Shown here one piece after another: positions 9,047 to 16,698 of a stretch of 64,000 nucleotides of DNA. A program made the translations under genes and the position numbers. Under the pieces are notes generated by a model, which was given only the letters and a program-made list of their open reading frames with translations, was not told the origin of the DNA and did no database searches. Numbering within the stretch: the first letter of the stretch is position 1; the number at the start of each line of letters is the position of its first letter. This DNA is from Flavobacterium notoginsengisoli (GTDB lineage: Bacteria; Bacteroidota; Bacteroidia; Flavobacteriales; Flavobacteriaceae), in contig NZ_JACHLB010000002.1 in NCBI RefSeq assembly GCF_014207905.1, positions 186,001 through 250,000 of the forward strand. Direction: 5' to 3'.

Positions 9047-9679
9047 TTAAAAGTTGGCAACATCAAATTTGCGTTTGAAATTGCTAAATAAATTTCTGTT
9101 TTTTAGCCCTGGTTCAATTTCAAATTTACTATTTACATCGACAGCGTAAATTGGTAAATTGGTTTTTGAAATTTCTTCAATAGCTTTTAATTCTTTCATT
9201 CCAATTCCTCCGCTTAAAAAGAAAGGTTTCTTGGAATTGTATTTTTTTAATATCGTCCAGTCGAAAGTTGTTCCGTTTCCGCCTGGTAATTTTCCTTTGG
9301 TGTCAAATAAAAAATAATCGCTGACAGGCTCAAAAGGCTTTATAATTTCAAAATCAAAATGTTCATCGGCTGAAAACACTTTTATAATTTCGACTTTTTT
9401 AGGCAATTGTTCTTTTAGTTCTGATAAAAATTCAACGGATTCATTTCCATGTAATTGAACGGCTTGTAAATTGTATTTTGCGACTTTCTCCAGAATTTCG
9501 TCCTGACTCTGATCTACAAAAACACCTACTTTTTTGACTGTTTTTATAAGTTCAGGAATTATCCCATCAAAATATCGCGCGGATTTTTCCCAGAAAATAA
9601 ATCCCATATAGTCAGGCAAAAGTGCGCCTACTTCTAGAATGTTTTCAGGATATTTCATACCGCATATTTTAAGTTTCAT
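9047..9679 (-). CDS. trpF: Phosphoribosylanthranilate isomerase
   Basis: A 210-residue TIM-barrel enzyme catalysing the Amadori rearrangement of N-phosphoribosylanthranilate. The N-terminal KICGMK contains the catalytic Cys6. VQLHGNE, FDTKGKLPGGNGTTFDW and the C-terminal AVDVNSKFE, which carries the general acid Asp, are all visible. It is a free-standing gene, not fused to trpC. A repeat-rich 84-bp gap separates it from trpC and an 11-bp gap from trpB. Confidence 0.96.
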   Translation of the reverse strand: MKLKICGMKYPENILEVGALLPDYMGFIFWEKSARYFDGIIPELIKTVKKVGVFVDQSQDEILEKVAKYNLQAVQLHGNESVEFLSELKEQLPKKVEIIKVFSADEHFDFEIIKPFEPVSDYFLFDTKGKLPGGNGTTFDWTILKKYNSKKPFFLSGGIGMKELKAIEEISKTNLPIYAVDVNSKFEIEPGLKNRNLFSNFKRKFDVANF

Positions 9680-9689
9680 TTTTTTAAAT

Positions 9690-9775
9690 GCTTTAAGCTT
9701 TAAGCTTTAGGCTTTAGGCTAAATTAGTAATGTTAAGAAGGCTTATTGCTTACAGCTTAAAGCCTATAGCTGATT
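9690..9775. repeat. AAGCTTTAGGCTTT-type repeat between trpC and trpF
   Basis: Near-tandem units of the type TTTAAGCTTTAGGC are followed by the inverted sequence AGCTTAAAGCCTATAGCT, forming an imperfect hairpin. It lies in the trpC-trpF gap inside the operon, and its right end reaches the last codons of trpC. Confidence 0.65.
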
Positions 9776-10543
9776 AATAAATTCCGTTGCGGCTTGTCCT
9801 GCGTTGTCGGTTTTCATGAAGTTTTCTCCAATTAAGAAACCTTTGTAACCGTAAGGTTTTAATTCTTGAATAGCTTCTACAGAAGAAATTCCACTTTCAG
9901 AAACTTTCACAAAATCATTCGGGATTTGTGATGCTAGTTCTTTACTGAAATCCAGACTCACTTCGAATGTTTTCAGGTTTCTGTTGTTTACGCCAATCAT
10001 GTCTAAACTTGGCATAATCGATTTTTCTAATTCTTCTTGATTATGCACTTCCAATAAAACTTCTAAACCTAAATTTTTAGCAAATTCAGATAAAGATTTT
10101 ATTTCTTCACGAGTTAAAACTGCCGCGATTAATAAAATTAAATCAGCTCCGTGTGCTTTGGCTTCTAAAATTTGATATTCGTCTACAATAAATTCTTTTC
10201 GCAGAAGCGGAATATTTACCGAAGCTCTTGCTAATAATAAATCGTCTAAAGATCCTCCGAAATATTTTCCATCGGTTAAAACTGAGATTCCACAAGCGCC
10301 AGCATTTTCGTAACCTTTTACTACTTCTTCAACTGTAAAATTATTGTTGATGATGGATTTTGAAGGAGAACGGCGCTTGTGTTCTGCAATAATTCCAGAA
10401 TTGCTTTCTTTTAATTTCTGACTAAGAGAAATAGTTTGTTTTCCAAAAAACACAGAAGCTTCCAACTGAGAAACCGGAATGATTGATTTCTTCAGAATAA
10501 CTTCTCTTTTTTTGTCTATTATTATTTTATCTAGGATATTCAT
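9764..10543 (-). CDS. trpC: Indole-3-glycerol phosphate synthase
   Basis: A 259-residue TIM-barrel enzyme that closes and decarboxylates CdRP to indole-3-glycerol phosphate. Conserved motifs are present in order: AEHKRRSPSK (catalytic Glu and Lys), LRKEFIVDEYQI with the essential Lys, LLEVH, GVNNRNL and SESGI. It lies in the middle of the trp operon, between repeat-filled gaps of 84 bp (to trpF) and 80 bp (to trpD). No fusion to trpF. Confidence 0.96.
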   Translation of the reverse strand: MNILDKIIIDKKREVILKKSIIPVSQLEASVFFGKQTISLSQKLKESNSGIIAEHKRRSPSKSIINNNFTVEEVVKGYENAGACGISVLTDGKYFGGSLDDLLLARASVNIPLLRKEFIVDEYQILEAKAHGADLILLIAAVLTREEIKSLSEFAKNLGLEVLLEVHNQEELEKSIMPSLDMIGVNNRNLKTFEVSLDFSKELASQIPNDFVKVSESGISSVEAIQELKPYGYKGFLIGENFMKTDNAGQAATEFINQL

Positions 10544-10549
10544 TTTGAT

Positions 10550-10618
10550 GTTGTTTCAGGTTTCAAGTTTCAGGTTCGCTCCAACAACTTGAAACTTTAA
10601 ACCTGAAACTTGAAACAA
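10550..10618. repeat. TTTCAGGTTTCAAG inverted repeat between trpD and trpC
   Basis: GTTTCAGGTTTCAAGTTTCA-type units on the left face their complements (AACTTGAAAC, ACCTGAAACTTGAAAC) on the right across CGCTCCAAC. The result is an imperfect long hairpin. The same family recurs at 12790-12905, 19773-19805, 19945-19961 and 39099-39164. Confidence 0.75.
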
Positions 10619-10623
10619 TTTAT

Positions 10624-11616
10624 TTATCTGCTTAATTCTTGTAGTTTTTGTAAAGCCTTTAATCCTTTTCCAGATAGAAGACTTTCTTTCGCTAATTCAA
10701 AACCTTCTTTTGGAGAACATTTTGTAACTGTTGCAATTGCCATTGCAGCATTGGCGCAGACTACATTATTTTGAGCTTCGTTTCCTTTTCCTGAAATGAT
10801 GTTGGTGAAGATTTCAGCTGATTCTTCAATTGTTTTTCCACCTTCAATTTCAGTTTGTGATAAAAGATTAACGCCAAAATCTTCCGGATTTAACATTCCT
10901 TCCATATGATTAGAAATTGTTTTTGTCGGGCCAGTTAATGAAATTTCATCATATCCGTCAAGCGAATGTAAAATCGTGAAATTCACATCTGTATTTTGGT
11001 ATAAATAAGCGTACATTCTCGCTAATTCTAAGTTGAAAACCCCAACCAATTGATTTTGTGGAAACGAAGGATTTACCATGGGCCCCAACATATTAAAGAA
11101 TGTTTTTACCGCCAATTCTTTTCTGATTGGACCAACATTTTTCATGGCTGGGTGGAATAGGGGAGCGTGTAAAACACAAACTCCAGCCTGATAGATACAT
11201 TTTTCTAAAAAGTCAGGTTCATTACTGAATTTAATTCCCATTTTTTCCATTACGTTGCTTGATCCTGAAATAGATGAAACTCCGTAATTTCCGTGTTTTG
11301 CAATTTTAATTCCTGCTCCCGCAGAAACAAATGACGCTAAAGTCGAAATATTGAAAGTATCTTTTCCGTCACCACCCGTTCCACATAAATCGATGGTGTT
11401 ATAGGCTGATAAATCGACACGAATGCATAATTCTAATAAAGCTTCGCGAAAGCCAGAAAGTTCATCGATTGTTATGCTTCGCATCATAAATACGGTCAAA
11501 AATGCCGAAATCTGACTCGGATTATATTGTCCGCTCGAAATATTAATCAATACTTGTTTTGCTTCTTCTTTTGAAAGCACTTCGTGGTTGATTAATTTGT
11601 TTAATATAGTTTTCAT
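10624..11616 (-). CDS. trpD: Anthranilate phosphoribosyltransferase
   Basis: A 330-residue enzyme transferring phosphoribose from PRPP to anthranilate. The PRPP-binding loop DLCGTGGDGKDTFNIST and the KHGNYGVSSISGSSNVME segment are intact, followed by FHPAMKNVGPIRKELAVKTFFN. The length is normal and there is no fused glutamine amidotransferase; trpG is a separate gene 62 bp upstream. The gap holds a CTAAG-type repeat. Confidence 0.97.
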   Translation of the reverse strand: MKTILNKLINHEVLSKEEAKQVLINISSGQYNPSQISAFLTVFMMRSITIDELSGFREALLELCIRVDLSAYNTIDLCGTGGDGKDTFNISTLASFVSAGAGIKIAKHGNYGVSSISGSSNVMEKMGIKFSNEPDFLEKCIYQAGVCVLHAPLFHPAMKNVGPIRKELAVKTFFNMLGPMVNPSFPQNQLVGVFNLELARMYAYLYQNTDVNFTILHSLDGYDEISLTGPTKTISNHMEGMLNPEDFGVNLLSQTEIEGGKTIEESAEIFTNIISGKGNEAQNNVVCANAAMAIATVTKCSPKEGFELAKESLLSGKGLKALQKLQELSR

Positions 11617-11678
11617 TTTTTTTAAGATTCTAAGTTGCTAAGAGACTAAGGTTCTGAGTTTTTTACTGCGACTGTATA

Positions 11679-12245
11679 CTAACTCTTTACCCAATTCTCT
11701 AACATTTTTTTTCCGTTTGGAGTCAATACGCTTTCAGGGTGAAATTGAACGCCTCGAACATCATAATTTTTATGTCTTAAAGACATTACTTGTCCGTTTT
11801 CATCAAAAGAAGTTGCTTCAAGTTCGTCAGGAAGATTTGTATCTACAACCCAAGAATGGTATCTTCCAACTTCAAATTCTTTTCCTAAACCATCAAAAAG
11901 AATTTCATCATCTACCACCGTTTTTACATTTGTAGCCACTCCGTGATATACTTTATCAAGGTTAGAAAGTGTTCCGCCAAAAACTTCTCCGATAGCTTGT
12001 TGTCCTAAACAAACTCCCAAAATGCTTTTTGTTGGACTATATTTTTCGATTACTGCTTTTAATAAACCTGCTTCATCTGGAATTCCTGGTCCTGGAGAAA
12101 GTAATATTTTTTCGAAAGAAGCAATTTCATCAATATCAAATTCGTCGTTTCTGTAAACGGTAACTTCACAGTTTAAATCTTCTAAATAGTGCACTAAATT
12201 GTAAGTGAAACTATCGTAATTGTCTATAACTAATATTTTTTTCAT
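11679..12245 (-). CDS. trpG: Anthranilate synthase glutamine amidotransferase subunit
   Basis: A 188-residue class I glutamine amidotransferase supplying ammonia to TrpE. The catalytic triad is visible: Cys79 in GVCLGQQ, His169 and Glu171 in FHPESVLTP. The oxyanion strand LLSPGPG (49-54) is also visible. Because it lies with trpE and trpD, it is trpG rather than pabA, although such subunits can serve both. A lipoprotein gene sits between it and trpE. Confidence 0.93.
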   Translation of the reverse strand: MKKILVIDNYDSFTYNLVHYLEDLNCEVTVYRNDEFDIDEIASFEKILLSPGPGIPDEAGLLKAVIEKYSPTKSILGVCLGQQAIGEVFGGTLSNLDKVYHGVATNVKTVVDDEILFDGLGKEFEVGRYHSWVVDTNLPDELEATSFDENGQVMSLRHKNYDVRGVQFHPESVLTPNGKKMLENWVKS

Positions 12246-12300
12246 TTTTCTAAGGTTCTAAGTTGCTAAGGTTCTGAGATTCTAAGTTTTTACTGAAAAC
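12246..12300. repeat. CTAAGGTTCTAAG-type dispersed repeat
   Basis: Short near-tandem units TTCTAAGGTTCTAAGTTGCTAAGG are followed by GATTCTAAG. The same family is seen at 291-325, 11628-11660, 33416-33451 and 57899-57932, always between genes. It contains no reading frame. Confidence 0.7.
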
Positions 12301-12325
12301 TGAGACTGAGACTGCCAACTAAATT

Positions 12326-12766
12326 TTATTTTTCTCGAACGTATTTTTCAACTATAATTCGATCTATTCCTAATTTTTCTACTCTTTCAATACCTTTTTG
12401 GATTAAGGTGTCATTTTGAACTTTTACTACAAACTCAAACTTATTGTCTTCCCAATCGCGGTTGTTAAAAAACTCTAGATTTTCAGTATAAATACTGTCT
12501 TTCAAAGTATATTTTCCACCTCCAGCAAAATATAATGCTGTTGTTGAGTCTTTTCCATTTTTCAAATCATGATTTAAAAAAGCAAAATGGGTCTCATTAA
12601 TAATTTTAATCATTTTATTATGTCGATTGAAAGTTGAAAAAGTGGAATCTCGCTCGGTCGTTTCAGCTGATATAAGACGCCAGGTTCCTTCAATCGGATT
12701 TTTCTTTTCAGAATTGCAAGATGTCATTGTAATGATTAAAACTAAAATGGATAATGCTTTTTTCAT
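12326..12766 (-). CDS. Small lipoprotein between trpE and trpG
   Basis: A 146-residue protein with a lipoprotein signal peptide (MKKALSILVLIITMTSC, lipobox TSC). The mature part opens with KNPIEGTWRLIS, a pattern shared by lipocalin-like Bacteroidetes lipoproteins, and is beta-rich. Exact family not recognised. It is on the same strand inside the trp operon, with repeat-filled gaps of 80 bp to trpG and 147 bp to trpE. Nothing ties it to tryptophan synthesis except position, and it may be a passenger. Confidence 0.75.
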   Translation of the reverse strand: MKKALSILVLIITMTSCNSEKKNPIEGTWRLISAETTERDSTFSTFNRHNKMIKIINETHFAFLNHDLKNGKDSTTALYFAGGGKYTLKDSIYTENLEFFNNRDWEDNKFEFVVKVQNDTLIQKGIERVEKLGIDRIIVEKYVREK

Positions 12767-12789
12767 GGGTTTTGTGATTTGTTAGTTAA

Positions 12790-12905
12790 TTGTTTCAGGT
12801 TTCAAGTTTCAGATTTCAAGTTTCAGGTTTCAGGTTTCAGGTTTCAGGTTTCAGGTTTCAGGTTTGCTTTACGTTTCAACAACTTGAAACTTGAAACTTG
12901 AAACA
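12790..12905. repeat. Tandem TTTCAGG heptamer array with inverted end
   Basis: A run of seven-base units (TTTCAGG, with TTTCAAG variants) spans about 12790-12867, followed by the complementary ACTTGAAACTTGAAAC run at 12880-12905. The right part can fold back on the left. The array is of the kind that changes copy number by slippage. It lies in the trpE-lipoprotein gap. Confidence 0.8.
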
Positions 12906-12913
12906 AAAAAAAC

Positions 12914-14314
12914 TTATATTTTCTCTGCAATTTCTAAAGCCGTATTCAAAGCTCTTAACTTGTTATAAACTTCCTGCATTTCGCTTTCTTCATCTGAACT
13001 AGCAACAATTCCGGCTCCAGCTTGACAATGCAATTGATGATTTTTAGAAAGAAAAGTTCTAATCATAATCGCATGATTAAAATTGCCATTGAAATCCATG
13101 AAACCAATTGCACCGCCATAAAAATTACGATTTGTTTTTTCGCAATCTTCAATCAATTGCATGGCTCTGTGTTTTGGCGCACCGCTCAAAGTTCCTGCAG
13201 GAAAAGTATCTGCAACAACTTGCATCGTTGTAGCTTTATCATGCAAATGTCCTGTAACTTTAGAAACTAAGTGAATTACGTGCGAGAAAAACTGAACTTC
13301 TCTATATTTCTCTACATTTACATCGTGACCATTTCGGCTTAAATCATTTCTTGCCAAATCGACCAACATAACGTGTTCGCTATTTTCTTTTTTATCTTCA
13401 GAAAGTTCTTTGGCTAAAAGTGCATCTTGCTCATCATTTCCAGTTCTTTTGAAAGTTCCAGCGATTGGATGAATTTCTGCTTTTCTATCTTTTACAATAA
13501 TTTGTGCTTCTGGCGAAGAACCAAATATTTTGAAATCTCCATAATCAAAAAAGAATAAATACGGAGAAGGATTAATACTTCTTAAAGCTCTGTAAACATT
13601 AAATTCGTCACCTTTGAAACCTTGTGTAAAACGACGAGATAATACTAATTGAAAAACATCACCTCTAAAACAATGTTTTTTAGCTAAAGCTACATTTTCT
13701 TTAAATTCTTCATCTGTCAAATTTGAAAAACCTTCACCTTCTTTTGAGAATTTATATGAAGCAATATTTCTAGATTGAAGCAATTGTTCAATTTCTGCAA
13801 TATTGTTTTTCCCATCAACGCTGTGGCAGAAAATGTAAGCTTCATTTTTGAAATGGTTAATTGCAATAATGTTTTGATAAACAGCATAAAAAACATCTGG
13901 AATTGAAGTAGCATTGTCTTTTTTTGCAATTGAAACTTTTTCAAAATAACGAACGGCATCATAAGAAATATATCCAAATAAACCGTTATTAATGAATTTG
14001 AAATCATTTTTTTCAGATTGAAACTGACTTGAAAATTCCTGAATTACCTGCGGAATATTTGTTGAAGCATCAATGTTGATTTTCTCTGAAGTTCCGTCAG
14101 GAAAAGTTTTTGAGATAACTTCATTTTCGATTTTTATAGTTGCAATTGGGTTACAGCAGATATAAGAGAAACTGTTGTCATTTCCGTGATAATCACTACT
14201 TTCCAATAATAAGCTGTTCGGAAATTTATCTCTGATTTTAAAGTAAATGCTCACCGGTGTAACCGTATCTGCCAGAATTTGCTTGTAATGTGTATTAAGA
14301 ATAAAAGGTTTCAA
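12914..14314 (-). CDS. trpE: Anthranilate synthase component I
   Basis: A 466-residue chorismate-using enzyme that forms anthranilate with TrpG. The N-terminal domain has the LLLESSDYHG segment, equivalent to the LLES tryptophan feedback site. The C-terminal catalytic domain has VFQLVLSRRF, SSPEAQI, HPIAGTFKRTG, the ELSEDKKENSEHVMLVDLARND stretch and DTFPAGTLSGAPK. It is the first enzyme gene of the operon, preceded by the leader peptide and attenuator. It should therefore be controlled both by feedback and by transcription attenuation. Confidence 0.96.
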   Translation of the reverse strand: MKPFILNTHYKQILADTVTPVSIYFKIRDKFPNSLLLESSDYHGNDNSFSYICCNPIATIKIENEVISKTFPDGTSEKINIDASTNIPQVIQEFSSQFQSEKNDFKFINNGLFGYISYDAVRYFEKVSIAKKDNATSIPDVFYAVYQNIIAINHFKNEAYIFCHSVDGKNNIAEIEQLLQSRNIASYKFSKEGEGFSNLTDEEFKENVALAKKHCFRGDVFQLVLSRRFTQGFKGDEFNVYRALRSINPSPYLFFFDYGDFKIFGSSPEAQIIVKDRKAEIHPIAGTFKRTGNDEQDALLAKELSEDKKENSEHVMLVDLARNDLSRNGHDVNVEKYREVQFFSHVIHLVSKVTGHLHDKATTMQVVADTFPAGTLSGAPKHRAMQLIEDCEKTNRNFYGGAIGFMDFNGNFNHAIMIRTFLSKNHQLHCQAGAGIVASSDEESEMQEVYNKLRALNTALEIAEKI

Positions 14315-14361
14315 AATATTTAGTTTTATGTTGTTTCGTTATTTTTTTAATTTCAATTTCG

Positions 14362-14398
14362 ACCAAAAAAAAAGGCTTGTCGTGATGACAAGCCTTTT
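14362..14398 (-). terminator. trp attenuator terminator
   Basis: In minus-strand sense, AAAAGGCTTGTC, a five-base loop and the perfect 12-base complement are followed by nine T. It lies between the leader-peptide stop and trpE, so it is a conditional terminator of the operon. Confidence 0.92.
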
Positions 14399-14427
14399 AT
14401 ATTTATAGTTTTACAATACCATAGGAA

Positions 14428-14441
14428 GCTTTGTTCACGAC
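14428..14441 (-). promoter_or_regulatory. Candidate antiterminator strand overlapping the leader stop codon
   Basis: In RNA sense GUCGUGAACAAAGC spans the UGA stop of the leader. It can pair with GGCUUGUCAUCACGAC, which is the 5' arm, loop and first bases of the 3' arm of the terminator. Seven base pairs (GUCGUGA:UCACGAC) extend with ACAA:UUGU and GC:GC across small bulges. That pairing would block the terminator. The pairing is read by eye and its energy was not computed. Confidence 0.7.
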
Positions 14442-14491
14442 GTCTGACGTAAATTGTTCCACCACCAAGAATTGTTTAATAATGTTTTCAT
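14435..14491 (-). CDS. trpL: trp operon leader peptide (three consecutive Trp codons)
   Basis: An 18-codon frame, ATG at 14491 to TGA at 14437-14435, translates as MKTLLNNSWWWNNLRQTS. Three adjacent TGG codons occupy 14467-14459. It begins about 12 bases after the predicted transcription start and ends 37 bases before the terminator hairpin. This is the layout of a ribosome-mediated attenuator. With scarce charged tRNA-Trp the ribosome stalls on the Trp codons, leaving the antiterminator strand free. With abundant tRNA-Trp it reaches the stop codon, covers that strand and lets the terminator form. The gene is too short for ordinary gene finders. Confidence 0.92.
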   Translation of the reverse strand: MKTLLNNSWWWNNLRQTS

Positions 14492-14508
14492 ATCTGTTTT
14501 TGTTGTGA

Positions 14509-14516
14509 CAAATATA
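14509..14516 (-). promoter_or_regulatory. -7 promoter element of the trp operon
   Basis: Minus-strand TATATTTG is a full match to the Bacteroidetes -7 consensus TAnnTTTG. Transcription would start near 14503, giving a leader of about 12 bases before the leader-peptide ATG. I see no clear -33 TTG at the usual spacing. Confidence 0.6.
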
Positions 14517-14613
14517 TAAATGTAATTTGAATTGTAGTATATAAAAATTAAAAAAAAACTTTTCTAAAACTGAAAATTTGTTAAATTTTAAATACTAAGG
14601 CTGTTGTAAAGCC

Positions 14614-15891
14614 TTAATTTCCAATTGCTATTGTATTGTTTGTGCTAGCTCTAAAATCTGGGTTTCCTTTAATGCTTGGCGTTGCAAACAACTCTGTATT
14701 TTTCATTTTTGTGTATTCTAAGCCAGAATTTGGGTTGTAATAATTCTGAATAGAATCATTACTACTTGCTGATTCGCTTGTAATTCCGCCGTTACAATTA
14801 TTTACAATTGTGTTTTTGAAACTCATTTTGGAAAGATTTACATCTCCATTTCCAATGTTTCCTTCAAGTAAAACGAATGGAGCAAAACCAGAAACAATAC
14901 TGTTACTTAAATTAAAAAATGTATTTTCTCTCACAAAAATAGATTCTCTAACTAGACCTTGATTGTTTTCTTCTAAATTGACCAAAGTAATATTAGTAGC
15001 GTTTATTTTAGTCATTTTTTTAGTCATATCTGTAGTAGCAACTTTTTCATAAGAATCTACTTCAAAACATCTTGATCCTGAAATGTCAGACGAAAAAGGA
15101 TGACGAACTGCGATACTGTTAGAAATGTTGATTTGAGCACCTTGAGTGAAATCAAAATCATCATCTGTTGTGCGGTATGAAATTAAATTAGTCATATTTA
15201 AATCTCCGCCATAACATTCGAAAGAATCATCATTTGAAAAACTAATTTGAATGTTGCTTAATTGTGTTTTTCTTCCAACTCCAGCCAAAGAAAGACCGTT
15301 TAATTCTTTAGTAGAACTTAGTTTTCTTCCGGCATATTCGATGCGAACATATTTTAAAATTCCAGAATTATCTTCTGCATCTTGACCTCCATAGTGATTT
15401 AAATTTGCTTCAAGATCAAAAGGTAAAGTGTGCACACCACCAAGAGCATTTATTGGCGCTTTTCCTAAAACGATAATTCCACCCCAATCTCCAGGCTTTC
15501 TGATGTTTTTTTCTTTGTTTGAAGTAAATACGATTGGATCTGTTTCTAAACCTTCTGCAAGAATTTTTGCTCCGTTAGTAATCACAAGAGTTCCGCAAGT
15601 TTTGTCGTCTCCGCGAATAACAGTTCCAGGTTCAATAGTTAAAGTAGCATTATTGGTAACATATACAACTCCAACTAATTGATAAGTATTTCTTTTTACC
15701 AATCTTGTATCTTTATCAATTGTTCCAGCAATAATATTTGTTGCTTCGTTATATTCTGATTTTGCAGGATTAAAATTGGTCCAGTTGTTCATCCAGTTAT
15801 TGGTGCCAATTATTCCTTTTGGTTGTTGTTGGGCGTGTACAAAAAAGCTGAAAGTGAGGGTAATAAGAGCAATGTGTAATTTTGTTTTCAT
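14614..15891 (-). CDS. Secreted repeat-rich (beta-helix-like) protein
   Basis: A 425-residue protein with a signal peptide (cleavage expected after VHAQ). The body carries repeated beta-strand patterns: NATLTIEPGTVIRGD, GTLVITNGAKILAEG, PIVFTSN, GDWGGIIVLGKAPIN, GGQDAEDNSGILKYVRIEYAG and later SNDDSFECYGG and TDDDFDFTQGA. This is typical of parallel beta-helix surface or periplasmic proteins of Bacteroidetes. No C-terminal type IX sorting domain is evident; the protein ends IAIGN. It stands alone, downstream of the YceI terminator and convergent with nothing. Molecular function not recognised. Confidence 0.75.
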   Translation of the reverse strand: MKTKLHIALITLTFSFFVHAQQQPKGIIGTNNWMNNWTNFNPAKSEYNEATNIIAGTIDKDTRLVKRNTYQLVGVVYVTNNATLTIEPGTVIRGDDKTCGTLVITNGAKILAEGLETDPIVFTSNKEKNIRKPGDWGGIIVLGKAPINALGGVHTLPFDLEANLNHYGGQDAEDNSGILKYVRIEYAGRKLSSTKELNGLSLAGVGRKTQLSNIQISFSNDDSFECYGGDLNMTNLISYRTTDDDFDFTQGAQINISNSIAVRHPFSSDISGSRCFEVDSYEKVATTDMTKKMTKINATNITLVNLEENNQGLVRESIFVRENTFFNLSNSIVSGFAPFVLLEGNIGNGDVNLSKMSFKNTIVNNCNGGITSESASSNDSIQNYYNPNSGLEYTKMKNTELFATPSIKGNPDFRASTNNTIAIGN

Positions 15892-16030
15892 AACTATGAT
15901 TTGGATTTCTAGTTTTTGATTTTTTTAATTGTCCCAAAAGTAGAAGCCCTATGTTAATCAAAGTCCTGATGTTTATTACGAATGCGTTAGTTTAATATTA
16001 AGAATGTTAAGCTTATGAAAAGTTTTTATA

Positions 16031-16078
16031 AAAAAGAAACCCCGACAGTTTAAATACTGTCGGGGTTTCTTATATTTT
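16031..16078 (-). terminator. Intrinsic terminator after yceI-like gene
   Basis: A 14-bp stem GAAACCCCGACAGT with its complement and a six-base loop, extended by A/T pairs, is flanked by A-rich sequence on the left and T-rich sequence on the right. It ends the MarR/nitroreductase/YceI transcript and could work on both strands. Confidence 0.9.
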
Positions 16079-16100
16079 TTGAATTAGTAAGTCTATAAAA

Positions 16101-16667
16101 TTAGAATTTTAAAGATACAGCCAATTCGAATTCGTCATTGATAGTTTTGTCTCCTAAACCTTCAAAGAAACTACCTGAACCGTATTTAATGTCATATTTA
16201 GTTCTGTCAACTTTGAAAGCAGTTGTAGCAGTGTTTCCTTTTACAGTGATATCAAAAGTAACTGGTTTAGTAATTCCTTTGATAGTTAAGTCTGCAGTTG
16301 CAGTGTAAACATCAGCAGATTTTGAACCGATTTTTTTGATAACTAATTTTGAAGTTGGGTATTTGTCAGTTCCGAAGAAATCGTCAGCTTTTAAGTGACC
16401 GTTTAATTTTCCTTGGTATTCTCCAGTTAAATCTGTAGAAGTTAATGAAGTCATGTCAACAGTAAAGCTACCACCAACTAATTTATTTCCTTTTAAAACT
16501 ACAGCTCCATCTTTGAAGTTTACAGTTCCAGAGTGCTCTCCAGTTACTTTTTTACCTACCCATTTGATAGTAGACGCTTTTACGTCGATTTTTTTAGTTT
16601 GAGCGTTTACTGAGATACCAGCTGCTGCTACGAATAATGCTATTGCAATTGTTTTTAAATTTTTCAT
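16101..16667 (-). CDS. YceI-family periplasmic lipid-binding-like protein
   Basis: A 188-residue protein with a signal peptide (MKNLKTIAIALFVAAAGISVNAQ). It carries the YceI-domain pattern: STIKWVGKKVTGEHSGTV, GGSFTVDMTSL, LKADDFFGTDKYPTSKLVI, DLTIKGITKPVTFDI and DRTKYDIKYGS. YceI proteins are periplasmic lipocalin-like barrels that bind polyisoprenoids or related amphiphiles. I chose the ATG at 16667; the longer frame overlaps the nitroreductase gene. It lies 31 bp after that gene and shares the MarR-controlled transcript. Confidence 0.93.
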   Translation of the reverse strand: MKNLKTIAIALFVAAAGISVNAQTKKIDVKASTIKWVGKKVTGEHSGTVNFKDGAVVLKGNKLVGGSFTVDMTSLTSTDLTGEYQGKLNGHLKADDFFGTDKYPTSKLVIKKIGSKSADVYTATADLTIKGITKPVTFDITVKGNTATTAFKVDRTKYDIKYGSGSFFEGLGDKTINDEFELAVSLKF

Positions 16668-16698
16668 GTTGTAAAAATTGAATTTGATTAATAAATAA

